Shown here: positions 41,542 to 50,591 of the stretch, piece after piece
Layout of the letters: each line of letters starts with the position of its first letter
Position numbering within the stretch: the stretch's first letter is position 1
Origin: Hydrogenophaga sp. NFH-34
Lineage (GTDB): Bacteria; Pseudomonadota; Gammaproteobacteria; Burkholderiales; Burkholderiaceae_C
Length of the DNA: 64,000 bases
Reading direction: 5' to 3'
Assembly: GCF_021401345.1 (NCBI RefSeq)
Contig: NZ_JACBGE010000001.1
Location: 1-64,000 of the forward strand
The notes under the pieces: model-generated
Seen by the model: the letters and a program-made list of their open reading frames with translations, nothing else
Databases searched by the model: none
What the model was told of the DNA's origin: nothing
Program-made: the position numbers and the translations under genes

Positions 41542-42228
41542 TCAGGCACGTGTGCGGCGCGCGACGCGGGCGTTGTAGACCTGCAGGGTGATCAGCACGG
41601 CGAAGGCGAAGACCAGCATGACGGCGGCCAGGCGGTGGGCGTCGGCGTATTCGAGGGCTTCCACGTGATCGAAGATCTGCACCGAGACGACCCGGGTGAC
41701 GCCGGGAATGTTGCCCCCGACCATGAGCACGACGCCGAATTCGCCCACCGTGTGGGCAAAGCTCATGATGCAGCCAGTGACCAGGCCCGGCCGGCACAGC
41801 GGCAGCACCACGTGGAAGAAGCGGTCCCACGGCGAAGCGCGCAGGGTCGCCGCCACTTCCAGCGGGCGGTCGCCCAGGGCCTGCATGGCGTTCAGGATGG
41901 GCTGGACCATGAAGGGCAAGGAATAGAACACCGAAGCCACCACCAGGCCGCTGAAGGTGAAGGGCAGCGGGGGCAGCCCGACCGCCTGCATCCATTGCCC
42001 GACGGGGCCCAGGGGGCCCAGCAGCACCAGCAGGTAAAAACCCAGCACCGAAGGCGGCAGCACCAGCGGCAGCGAGACCAGCGCCCCGACGGGCCGGGCG
42101 ATCCACGAGCGCGAGCGGGCCAGCCACCAGGCCAGTGGCGTGCCCAGCATCAGCAGGATGGCGGTGGTGAGGGCGGCGACCTTGACGGTCAGCCAGATGG
42201 CCTGGAGGTTGTCGGGCGTCAGAAACAC
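41542..42228 (-). CDS. modB: Molybdate ABC transporter permease ModB
   Basis: This 228-residue permease has five to six membrane helices and the EAA coupling motif in LEVAATLRASPWDRFFHVVLPLCRPGLVTG. It forms the molybdate channel with ModC. It sits between modA and modC on the minus strand, 19 bases after modA. Confidence 0.95.
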   Translation of the reverse strand: MFLTPDNLQAIWLTVKVAALTTAILLMLGTPLAWWLARSRSWIARPVGALVSLPLVLPPSVLGFYLLVLLGPLGPVGQWMQAVGLPPLPFTFSGLVVASVFYSLPFMVQPILNAMQALGDRPLEVAATLRASPWDRFFHVVLPLCRPGLVTGCIMSFAHTVGEFGVVLMVGGNIPGVTRVVSVQIFDHVEALEYADAHRLAAVMLVFAFAVLITLQVYNARVARRTRA

Positions 42229-42247
42229 GGTGGGGCGGCGGATCGGA

Positions 42248-43003
42248 TCAGAGATCGTAGCCGTACGAACGGATCAGGTCCTTGATATTGGGGCTCTGCA
42301 GGAGTTTGAGCAGGGCCTTGGCGGCTTCGTTCTGCTCCCCGCGCTTGAGGAGCACGGCATCCTGGCGGATGGTGTCGTAGTGGGCCTGCGGAATCACCCA
42401 CATCGAACCCTCCTTGAGTTTGCCGCCCTGCAGCACCTGCGCCATGGCCACGAAACCCACGTCGGCGTTGCCGGTCTTCACGAAATTGAAGGCCTGGCCG
42501 ATGCTTTCGCCCTGCACCAGCTTGGGTTTGAGTGCATCGGCCAGGCTCATGCGCTCCATCACCTGCACGGCCGCAGCGCCATAGGGGGCGGTCTTCGGGT
42601 TGGCGAACGACACTTTGCGCAGCGCCGGGGACCTGAGCACGTCGCCCTGGGCGTCCACCCGGGCGGGATCGACCGACCAGAGCACGAGTTTGCCGGTGGC
42701 GTAGGTAAAGCGGGTGTTGGGCACCGTCAGGCCTTCGCGCTCCAGCAGGGCGGGGCGCTCGTCGTCGGCGGCCAGGAACACGTCGAACGGCGCGCCGTTC
42801 TTGATCTGCGTGTAGAACGCGCCGGTGGCGCCGAGCGACACCTTCAGGGTGTGGCCGGTGGTCTTTTCCAGCACGGCCGCGATGGCCTTGATGGGTTCGG
42901 TGAAGTTGGCCGCCACGGCCACCTGGGCTTCGGCGGCCCAGGCACCGGTCTGGGCGACCAGGGCGAACATCAGGGTAGAGAGGCGGGCGAAGGATCGGCG
43001 CAT
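42248..43003 (-). CDS. modA: Molybdate ABC transporter substrate-binding protein ModA
   Basis: This 251-residue periplasmic receptor has a signal peptide of about 23 residues ending TGAWA. The mature part starts AEAQVAVAANFTEPIKAI and contains VSLGATGAFYTQIKNGAPFDVFLAADDERP and NPKTAPYGAAAVQVM, typical of group-1 molybdate receptors. The ATG at 43003 is preceded by CAGGAG. It is the first gene of modABC and diverges from a second ModA-like gene across a ModE-like palindrome. Confidence 0.95.
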   Translation of the reverse strand: MRRSFARLSTLMFALVAQTGAWAAEAQVAVAANFTEPIKAIAAVLEKTTGHTLKVSLGATGAFYTQIKNGAPFDVFLAADDERPALLEREGLTVPNTRFTYATGKLVLWSVDPARVDAQGDVLRSPALRKVSFANPKTAPYGAAAVQVMERMSLADALKPKLVQGESIGQAFNFVKTGNADVGFVAMAQVLQGGKLKEGSMWVIPQAHYDTIRQDAVLLKRGEQNEAAKALLKLLQSPNIKDLIRSYGYDL

Positions 43004-43061
43004 GGGGAACTCCTGAACAGGGTGGCGGATGCCGTGGCAAGGTCGAAACAGCGCTGGCTGT

Positions 43062-43086
43062 TCGCTATTCAATAATAGAATAGCGA
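43062..43086. promoter_or_regulatory. ModE-like palindrome between the two mod operons
   Basis: TCGCTATTC (43062-43070) and GAATAGCGA (43078-43086) form perfect 9-bp arms around seven bases. The TCGCTAT...ATAGCGA pattern resembles known ModE operators. It sits in the 114-base gap between divergent modA and the second ModA-like gene, where molybdate-bound ModE would repress both. A modE gene is present at 49.3 kb. Confidence 0.75.
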
Positions 43087-43117
43087 GTGTAACAAAGCCC
43101 CGCTGCCGGAGAGTTCC

Positions 43118-43966
43118 ATGACGTTTTCGTTCGACGACCGTTTTCATGCAAACCCTGTGCCACACGCCGCTGCGCCGGCGATGGAGCGCCGGCAATGGCT
43201 GACCGCCGGGCTGGCGTGGGCTGCGCTGTCCACCGTGCCCCTGCGGGTCGGGGCACAGAGCGACAGCGCCACGCTGCTGCTCATGGCGGGGGCGGGGTAT
43301 CGGCGGCCGCTGGAGGCTTTGTGCCAGGCATTCACGCAGGAGACCGGCATCGCGGTGGAGCGCAGTTACGGCAATCTCCAGCAGGTGTTTGCCCAGGCCC
43401 GGGCCAGTGGCCGTGTCGATGTGCTGGTCGGTGATGCCGACTTCATCCGCAAGGCCGAAGGTCTGAACCTGTCGCAGCGGCTGCCCCTGGGCCAGGGCGT
43501 GATGGCGCTCGCCTGGCGCCGCGATCTGCCCGGCCAGCCGGAACCGTCTGGTTCGGCGGGTGCCCGGGCGTGGCTTGAGGTGGCCGGCCTGTCGGTGGCC
43601 ATGCCGCACCCGCAGCAGGCGATTTACGGCCTGGCAGCCCAGCAATGGCTGCAGGCGCAGGGGCTCTGGGAGGGGCTGCAGCCGCGGCTGAAGATCGTCG
43701 GCACGGTGCCACAGGTGTCGGCTTATCTGACGTCGGGCCAGGTGGATCTGGGCTTTGTGAACCTCACCGAAGCGCTGGGTGCCCAGGCGCAGCTCGGCGG
43801 TTTCCTGCCCTTGCCGGCGGGAGAGGGCAGCTACCGCCCGATCGAGATCGTGGCCGCCATGCCGGCGCCCGGTGCGCACCCACAGACCCAGGCTGCGCGC
43901 GAGCGCTGGACCCGCTTCCTGAGCGCGCCGAAAGCCCAGGAGTTGCTGCGCCGCGCCGGTTTGTGA
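43118..43966 (+). CDS. Second molybdate-type substrate-binding protein (ModA-like)
   Basis: This 282-residue exported receptor has its signal at about residues 22-47 (ERRQWLTAGLAWAALSTVPLRVGAQ), possibly Tat-like. The mature domain matches the ModA/extracellular solute-binding fold (LLLMAGAGYRRPLEALCQAF, GRVDVLVGDADFIRKAE, AMPHPQQAIYGLAAQQWL) but differs clearly from the modA next door. It may bind molybdate, tungstate or another oxyanion. The permease gene follows with a one-base overlap. Confidence 0.8.
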   Translation: MTFSFDDRFHANPVPHAAAPAMERRQWLTAGLAWAALSTVPLRVGAQSDSATLLLMAGAGYRRPLEALCQAFTQETGIAVERSYGNLQQVFAQARASGRVDVLVGDADFIRKAEGLNLSQRLPLGQGVMALAWRRDLPGQPEPSGSAGARAWLEVAGLSVAMPHPQQAIYGLAAQQWLQAQGLWEGLQPRLKIVGTVPQVSAYLTSGQVDLGFVNLTEALGAQAQLGGFLPLPAGEGSYRPIEIVAAMPAPGAHPQTQAARERWTRFLSAPKAQELLRRAGL

Positions 43967-44637
43967 TGCCCGACGACAGCGCCTGGGCGGCGCTGCGCCT
44001 GAGCGCCTGGCTGGCCGTGACGGTGACGCCGGCCTATGTGCTGGCGGGGGCCTGGCTGGCCTGGGCGCTCGAATTCGGCCTGCGGCGGCCGGCCTGGCTG
44101 GACATTCTGGTCACGCTGCCGATTGCGTTCCCGCCGGTGGTGATCGGTTTCGGGCTGTTGTGGCTGCTCGGGCGGCAGGGGCTGCTGGGACCCTGGCTGG
44201 CCCGTCTGGGTATCGATTTCGTGTTCAGCTTTGCCGGCTTGTGGCTGGCGGCTTTCATCGCCGGCCTGCCGTTGGCGGTCAAGAACCTGCAGACGGCCCT
44301 GCAGGCACAAGGGCGCGACCTGCACGAAACCGCGCTCGACCTGGGTTGCGGCCCCCTGGCGGCCTACTGGCGGGTGCACCTGCCCATTGCCCGCGCCGCG
44401 CTCGCGGGCGGGGTGCTGCTGGCGCTGGCACGGGGCATGGGCGAGGTTGGTATCAGCCTCATGCTGGGGGGCAACATCCTCGGGCGCACGGAGACGCTGT
44501 CGCTGGCCATCTTCAATGCCGTGTCGGGCGGCGATTACCGGCAGGCCGCGATGCTCAGCCTCTGCCTGGGGGCGTTCTGTCTGCTGCTTTTCGGGCTGGT
44601 GCGCTGTTTCCAGCCCCGCTCAAGGAACTTGTCATGA
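43966..44637 (+). CDS. ModB-like ABC transporter permease
   Basis: This 223-residue permease has about five membrane segments and the EAA loop in LHETALDLGCGPLAAYWRVHLPIARAAL, as in ModB. It is co-encoded with the ModA-like receptor (one-base overlap) and modD (four-base overlap). No ATPase gene follows, so it may share ModC from the divergent operon. The substrate is probably molybdate or tungstate by context. Confidence 0.85.
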   Translation: MPDDSAWAALRLSAWLAVTVTPAYVLAGAWLAWALEFGLRRPAWLDILVTLPIAFPPVVIGFGLLWLLGRQGLLGPWLARLGIDFVFSFAGLWLAAFIAGLPLAVKNLQTALQAQGRDLHETALDLGCGPLAAYWRVHLPIARAALAGGVLLALARGMGEVGISLMLGGNILGRTETLSLAIFNAVSGGDYRQAAMLSLCLGAFCLLLFGLVRCFQPRSRNLS

Positions 44638-45485
44638 TCCATTTCAGCCAGGCCGAGATCGATGGCCTCATCCAGGAAGACCAGCCGTTGCACGACGAAA
44701 CCACGCGTGCCATCGGCATGCCCGATGTGCCGGGCACTCTGAGCTACCTGGCGCGCCAGCCCGGCGTGGTCGCGGGCGTGGCGCCCTGTGCGCAGATGGC
44801 CCGCAGCCTGGGGCTGGTGGTTCACAGCCTGGTGCCCGACGGCGAACGGGTGGCGGCGGGGCAGGCGGTGCTGCAGGTGCAGGGCCGTTCGCACGCCCTG
44901 CACGTGCTCTGGCGGCAGGGCATGAATCTCATCGAACACCTCAGCGGCATTGCCAGCGCCACGGCGGCCATGCTGCGCGACGCGCGTGCCCTGCAGTCGA
45001 ATGTGCAGCTCGCGGCCACCCGCAAGGCGTTTCCCGGGGCGCGCCGTTTGCAGCAGTACGCGGTGCTGTGCGGCGGTGGCATGGTGCACCGGGCCGGCCT
45101 TTCGGAGAGCCTGCTGGTGTTCGCGCAGCACCGCCACTTCATGCCCGACACGGCACTGGCGGACCTGGTGCGCCAGGCCCGGCGGGCCAGCCCCGAGAAG
45201 TTTCTGCTGGTTGAAGTGGTCAATGCGGCCGATGCCCTGGCGGCGGTGCGCGCAGGCGCCGATGGTGTGCAGATCGACAAGATGGCGCCCGCGGCGCTGA
45301 CGCCGCTGGTGGCTGAACTGCGGGCGCTGCGGCCCGGGCAGCACCTGACGGTCAACGCGGCCGGGGGCATCCGGCAGGACAACGTGGCCGCCTATGCCGC
45401 CACGGGCGCCGACGTGCTGGTGACGTCCCACCTCTACACCGCCGCAGCGGCGGACTACGCGGCCGTCATGGCGCCTTTGGCGTGA
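44634..45485 (+). CDS. modD: ModD, nicotinate-nucleotide pyrophosphorylase-like protein
   Basis: This 283-residue protein resembles quinolinate phosphoribosyltransferase, with LWRQGMNLIEHLSGIASATA, the AATRKAFPGARRLQQYAVLCGGG region (canonical enzymes have TRKT-PG-R) and NAAGGIRQDNVAAYAATGADVLV near the C-terminus. ModD proteins occur in molybdate transport operons of several bacteria, but their reaction is not established. It overlaps the permease gene by four bases and ends convergent with the sigma-54 regulator. Confidence 0.87.
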   Translation: MIHFSQAEIDGLIQEDQPLHDETTRAIGMPDVPGTLSYLARQPGVVAGVAPCAQMARSLGLVVHSLVPDGERVAAGQAVLQVQGRSHALHVLWRQGMNLIEHLSGIASATAAMLRDARALQSNVQLAATRKAFPGARRLQQYAVLCGGGMVHRAGLSESLLVFAQHRHFMPDTALADLVRQARRASPEKFLLVEVVNAADALAAVRAGADGVQIDKMAPAALTPLVAELRALRPGQHLTVNAAGGIRQDNVAAYAATGADVLVTSHLYTAAAADYAAVMAPLA

Positions 45486-45504
45486 AGGGCCGCAGCCCCG
45501 CGCT

Positions 45505-47454
45505 TCAGGGCCGGCTTTCGGACGCCCCCAGTTTGCGGTAGAGCGTCTGCCGGCTGATGCCCAGTTGCCGGGCGGCCAGGGACACGTTGCCCCGGCTGTT
45601 CTCCAGCGCCCGGTGAATGGCGCTGAGCGAAAGCTCCTGCAGGCTCTGGGGTGGGCGGCTGCCGGTGACCGGTACTGGTGCCTGCCACGCGGGCTGGAGC
45701 AGGGCTTCCCGCTGGTCTTCGGTGAGGTGCTCCCAGTCCAGGGTCGTGGTCTCGTCCGGCATCAGGGCGCAGGCGGTGCGCAGCAGGCTGGCGTACTGTC
45801 GCAGGTTGCCGGGCCAGTGGTGGCGGCCGAACGTGTCGAGCAGCCCCGGCGCGACCGCCATCGGCCGGTCGGGTTCGATCTCGGCCAGCAGGCGCTGGGT
45901 CAGCACCGCCAGGTCGCTGCGTTCGCGCAAGGGTGGCAGCTCTACACAGAGCCCGTTGAGGCGGTAATAGAGATCGGCCCGGAAGCGGCCTTCGTCCACC
46001 GCCTGACGCAGGTTCTGGTGGGTGGCGCAGATCAGGGCGAAATCGACCGGCACCGCCGCCGAAGCGCCCACCGGTACCACCTGGCGCTCCTGCAGCACGC
46101 GCAGCAGCCGGGTCTGCAGCGCCAGCGGCATGTCACCGATTTCGTCGAGAAACAGCGTGCCCCGATGGGCGTCGCGCAGCAGCCCCGTGCGGCCGTGCCG
46201 GTGGGCGCCGGTGAACGCCCCCGGGGCATGGCCGAACAGTTCGGACTCGATCAGCGACTCGGGCAAGGCCGCGCAGTTGATGGCCACGAACGGACCGCTC
46301 CGCCGCGGCCCGCTCTCATGCGCTGCGCGCGCAAACAGTTCCTTGCCAACGCCGGACTCGCCCTGCACCAGCACCGGAATGCCTTTGCCCAGCACCCGTC
46401 GCACCCGGTCGGCGGCCGTGCGCCAGCGCCGGTCGCCGGTATCGAGCTTGGACAAAGCGTCCGTGGTCGCAGCGTCGGCCAACACCGGCCGTGTCGGCGT
46501 GGCCTGCGGTGCCCGACCCACGGGCACTGGGGGGGCGTCACAGCGCAGGCGGGCGTAGAGGGTGCTGCCGTCGGGGCGTTGCAACACCAGCATCTGGTCA
46601 GGGGCCCGCCGCTGCGCGTCGAGCCAGCGCTGCAGGCCCGGTTGCAGCAGATCGTCGAGCCGCGTGCTGGCGAGCGCACTGCGCCCGATGCCGAGCAGTT
46701 GCAGGGCACTGTGGTTGGCGCCCAGCACCCAGCCATCTTCCGAAAACGCGACGATGCCTTCGGCCACCGTGCCCACGCCTTCGGGCCGGTGGTGCAGGTG
46801 CAGCCGCAGCAGGTGGCGGCTGTGGGCATCGAGCAGGCGGTTTTCGATCATGCGCGCCGCCGTGCTGACCAGGCCCAGGGTGTGCGGGTGGCCCGGACGG
46901 TGCTCGCCCGAAATGTCGAGGATGCCGAGCAACTGCCCGGTGCCCGACAGAATGGGCGCCGCTGCGCAGGTGAGAAAGCCGTTGCGTTCGAGATAGTGTT
47001 CGCCGCCGTGGATCGCCACCGCACTGAGTTCGGCGATGGCGGTGCCGATGGCGTTGGTGCCGCGCTCCTGCTCGTGCCAGCTGGCACCGCTGGTGAGGGC
47101 GATGCGTTCGGCCTTGCCCAGGAAGTGGGTGTCGCCGTGCGTGTGCATCAGCGTGCCCTGCGGGTCGGCCAGCACCACCACGCTCTGGCTGTGGCGCACC
47201 TGCTCGAACAGGTATTCCATCACCGGCAGCGAGTGGGCGAGCAGTTCGTGGTGTCGCGCGCGCAGCAGGCTCAGGCCCTGGGTGTCGAGGGTGGCCGCGG
47301 GGTCGAAGCGGCCCAGGGGCTGCAGGCCGGCGGCCAGGCTGCGCTGCCAGGAGCGGGCCAGGCGTTCGTCCAGGTGCTCGCTCGAACAGCGACCGTGTTC
47401 GATCAGGTGCCGGCGGGCCTTGCGCAGCGCCAGGGCCTGCGACGGAATGTCCAT
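45505..47454 (-). CDS. Sigma-54-dependent transcriptional regulator (AcoR family)
   Basis: This 649-residue activator has an N-terminal GAF-type sensory domain (about residues 75-215), a PAS-like segment (about 225-300), an AAA+ domain (about 340-560) and a C-terminal Fis-type helix-turn-helix (ENSRGNVSLAARQLGISRQTLYRKLG). Walker A is VQGESGVGKELFARAAHE. The sigma-54 contact loop GAFTGA is intact near residue 413. AcoR-type proteins switch on catabolism of acetoin, alcohols or aldehydes. It is divergent from an aldehyde dehydrogenase gene with a sigma-54 type promoter, its likely target. Confidence 0.92.
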   Translation of the reverse strand: MDIPSQALALRKARRHLIEHGRCSSEHLDERLARSWQRSLAAGLQPLGRFDPAATLDTQGLSLLRARHHELLAHSLPVMEYLFEQVRHSQSVVVLADPQGTLMHTHGDTHFLGKAERIALTSGASWHEQERGTNAIGTAIAELSAVAIHGGEHYLERNGFLTCAAAPILSGTGQLLGILDISGEHRPGHPHTLGLVSTAARMIENRLLDAHSRHLLRLHLHHRPEGVGTVAEGIVAFSEDGWVLGANHSALQLLGIGRSALASTRLDDLLQPGLQRWLDAQRRAPDQMLVLQRPDGSTLYARLRCDAPPVPVGRAPQATPTRPVLADAATTDALSKLDTGDRRWRTAADRVRRVLGKGIPVLVQGESGVGKELFARAAHESGPRRSGPFVAINCAALPESLIESELFGHAPGAFTGAHRHGRTGLLRDAHRGTLFLDEIGDMPLALQTRLLRVLQERQVVPVGASAAVPVDFALICATHQNLRQAVDEGRFRADLYYRLNGLCVELPPLRERSDLAVLTQRLLAEIEPDRPMAVAPGLLDTFGRHHWPGNLRQYASLLRTACALMPDETTTLDWEHLTEDQREALLQPAWQAPVPVTGSRPPQSLQELSLSAIHRALENSRGNVSLAARQLGISRQTLYRKLGASESRP

Positions 47455-47567
47455 GGTTTTGTCTCCTGACCGGCAGGGAGCCGGCGGCGGGCCTTCGGGA
47501 AGGGGCTCTCGGTGGATGGGGCCAGTATAGGCAGAGCCGGGAGCGCCTAAGGCCTGGTACGCGCCAG

Positions 47568-47598
47568 ACCTGTCCGACTGTCTCGTTCTGTGACAGGT
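47568..47598 (+). promoter_or_regulatory. Possible activator-binding site for the sigma-54 regulator
   Basis: ACCTGTC (47568-47574) and its reverse complement GACAGGT (47592-47598) are separated by 17 bases. The pair lies about 95-125 bases before the -24/-12 element, the usual distance for an enhancer-binding protein. The rest of the 309-base gap between the regulator and aldehyde dehydrogenase genes shows only the promoter below and the leader. Confidence 0.5.
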
Positions 47599-47690
47599 GT
47601 GGCGTCCTGGAACGTCCGTGCTTGGGGCGGTGTCCGTCGCTTGCGGGGAAAAAACCTGCGAAATCAAGAGGTTGGCGTTTCCGCCCGGGG

Positions 47691-47706
47691 TGGCACAGGT
47701 TTTGAA
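47691..47706 (+). promoter_or_regulatory. Sigma-54 (-24/-12) promoter of the aldehyde dehydrogenase gene
   Basis: TGGCAC-AGGTT-TTGAA matches the -24 element exactly and the -12 element except for GA in place of GC. It lies 58 bases before the aldehyde dehydrogenase ATG and downstream of a divergent sigma-54 activator gene, which fits activation by that protein. Confidence 0.7.
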
Positions 47707-47763
47707 AAGGCTTCGGCGCCTGCAAGGCATTCCGTTCTCTCAACCACCCAGAGGAAGACAAGC

Positions 47764-49284
<1,521 letters not shown>

Positions 49285-49324
49285 CGTGTGGAAGGCGGGC
49301 ATGGCGCCGTGAAACAATGGCGCC

Positions 49325-50134
49325 ATGTCTTCTCTGCCCATCGACAGCCTTGGCCAGGCGCTCGGCCATGCGATCAGCGACAAGCGGCTGGAAGTGCTGC
49401 GTCGCATCGGCGAAACGGGCTCCATATCTCAGGCCGCGCGCGATGCCGGCATCAGCTACAAGGCGGCCTGGCAGGCCCTGGATACCCTGACCAACCTGAG
49501 CGGTCAGCCGCTGGTGGAGCGCACCGTGGGCGGGCAGGGCGGCGGCGGGGCGCGGCTGACACCCGAAGGCGAGCAACTGCTGGTGCTTGCCGATGCCATG
49601 GCGGAGGCGCGTCAGTCGGTGCTGCAGCGCTTCGGCGCCTTGCCCCTTGGCGGGCAGGTGGCAGCGGACACCCCCCTGCCGACACTGGGCGGGCTCGGTT
49701 TGCGCACCAGCATGCGCAACCAGCTCGCCTGCACTGTCGTGGTCTGCGAGCAGGCTTCCGCCGAAGATCCGATGGTGGCGGTCCGGCTGCGCACGCGGGG
49801 CGGCGCCGAGCTGGTGTCGGTGATCACCTGGGACAGCGCCGATCTGCTGGCGCTGTCGGCGGGCACGCCAGTCCTGGTGCTGTGCAAAGCCACTGCGGTG
49901 ACCATCAGCGCCGGGCAGGCGCCGGCGCTCGGTGTGCCGCGCCAGCCTGGAACCTGCCTGGAGGGCCGGGTCGAGCGGATCGCGGCAGGGGCCCGGCACG
50001 ACGAGGTGGTGCTGGCGCTGGAAGGGGGTGACCACTGGGTCGGTTTTGCGGCGCATCCCTGCGCCTTGCAGCCTGGCGACAGCGCGGTGGCTTTCATGGC
50101 GGCAGCGGCTCTGGTGATTGCGCACCCGAGCTGA
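49325..50134 (+). CDS. modE: Molybdate-responsive transcriptional regulator ModE
   Basis: This 269-residue regulator has an N-terminal LysR-like winged helix (about residues 20-85, GSISQAARDAGISYKAAWQALDTLTN) and two C-terminal Mop domains (about 125-195 and 200-265) that bind molybdate. Molybdate-bound ModE represses mod transport genes. The likely target is the palindrome at 43.07 kb. It lies about 4 kb from the mod genes, separated by the regulator and dehydrogenase genes. The start has only a weak ribosome-binding site. Confidence 0.92.
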   Translation: MSSLPIDSLGQALGHAISDKRLEVLRRIGETGSISQAARDAGISYKAAWQALDTLTNLSGQPLVERTVGGQGGGGARLTPEGEQLLVLADAMAEARQSVLQRFGALPLGGQVAADTPLPTLGGLGLRTSMRNQLACTVVVCEQASAEDPMVAVRLRTRGGAELVSVITWDSADLLALSAGTPVLVLCKATAVTISAGQAPALGVPRQPGTCLEGRVERIAAGARHDEVVLALEGGDHWVGFAAHPCALQPGDSAVAFMAAAALVIAHPS

Positions 50135-50256
50135 TGGCCAGTCAGCGGCTGTTTCTGAGTCCTTTCGGGTTATTTTTTCTGATCAAAACGGCCGAGAAAC
50201 CCCGGGCATGCGTGCGATTGTTCTCGCGGGAACGGCTGTTAAAGGCGATACGTTCA

Positions 50257-50286
50257 TTTACAAGTAGTGCTTTAGAACTTTATACT
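50257..50286 (+). promoter_or_regulatory. Promoter of the double-glycine peptide gene
   Basis: TTTACA (50257-50262) and TATACT (50281-50286) are separated by 18 bases in an AT-rich stretch that stands out locally. The leader would be about 37 bases, and the ATG follows TTCCTGGAG. Confidence 0.65.
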
Positions 50287-50329
50287 TTGGTACCTTTTTC
50301 AAGGTTCCTTCTATTTCCTGGAGTACAAA

Positions 50330-50521
50330 ATGCGTACGTTGACCCAACAAGAGATGGCTGATGTGGCCGGTGGTTTCTTCTTCTGCCGGCCCAAGTGCTC
50401 GCCCAAGCCGAAGTGCCAACCGAAGCCCAAGTGCTCGCCCAAGCCGAAGTGCCAGCCGAAGCCCAAGTGCAATCCCACGCCGGTCCCGGTGGAGCCGGTG
50501 GAGCCGCCCGAAGAGTATTGA
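50330..50521 (+). CDS. Double-glycine leader peptide with Cys-Pro-Lys repeat core
   Basis: This 63-residue precursor begins MRTLTQQEMADVAGG, a classic double-glycine leader cleaved after Gly15 by C39 peptidases. The core starts FFFCRPKC and repeats Cys-(Ser/Gln)-Pro-Lys-Pro-Lys four times, with cysteines at 19, 23, 29, 35, 41 and 47. A Pro/Glu tail (PVPVEPVEPPEEY) follows. The core carries nine lysines and one arginine, so it is strongly basic with an acidic end. No known bacteriocin family is recognised. A C39 ABC transporter, HlyD-like adaptor and TolC-like channel are encoded just downstream on the opposite strand. Antimicrobial, metal-binding or signalling roles are all possible. Confidence 0.85.
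   Translation: MRTLTQQEMADVAGGFFFCRPKCSPKPKCQPKPKCSPKPKCQPKPKCNPTPVPVEPVEPPEEY
50396..50467 (+). repeat. Two tandem 36-bp repeats in the peptide gene
   Basis: Copies at 50396-50431 and 50432-50467 match at 35 of 36 positions. Each encodes twelve residues, that is two Cys-Xaa-Pro-Lys-Pro-Lys units. The near-identity points to recent duplication, so copy number may vary between strains. Confidence 0.9.
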
Positions 50522-50546
50522 TCTGCTCGTCGGCAGCGACATGCTG

Positions 50547-50580
50547 AAAAGCCCGAAAGCCTTTGGCTTTCGGGCTTTTT
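50547..50580. terminator. Bidirectional terminator between the peptide and TolC genes
   Basis: A perfect 15-bp stem (AAAAGCCCGAAAGCC at 50547-50561 with its complement at 50565-50579) closes a TTT loop, with A-rich and T-rich ends. It serves the peptide gene on the plus strand and the convergent export operon on the minus strand. Confidence 0.9.
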
Positions 50581-50591
50581 TCCTGGGGCGA

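Noticed and set aside
50396-50467. Short repeats considered as a CRISPR or minisatellite
   Set aside because: Two in-frame 36-bp coding repeats without spacers, explained by the peptide's hexapeptide repeat.
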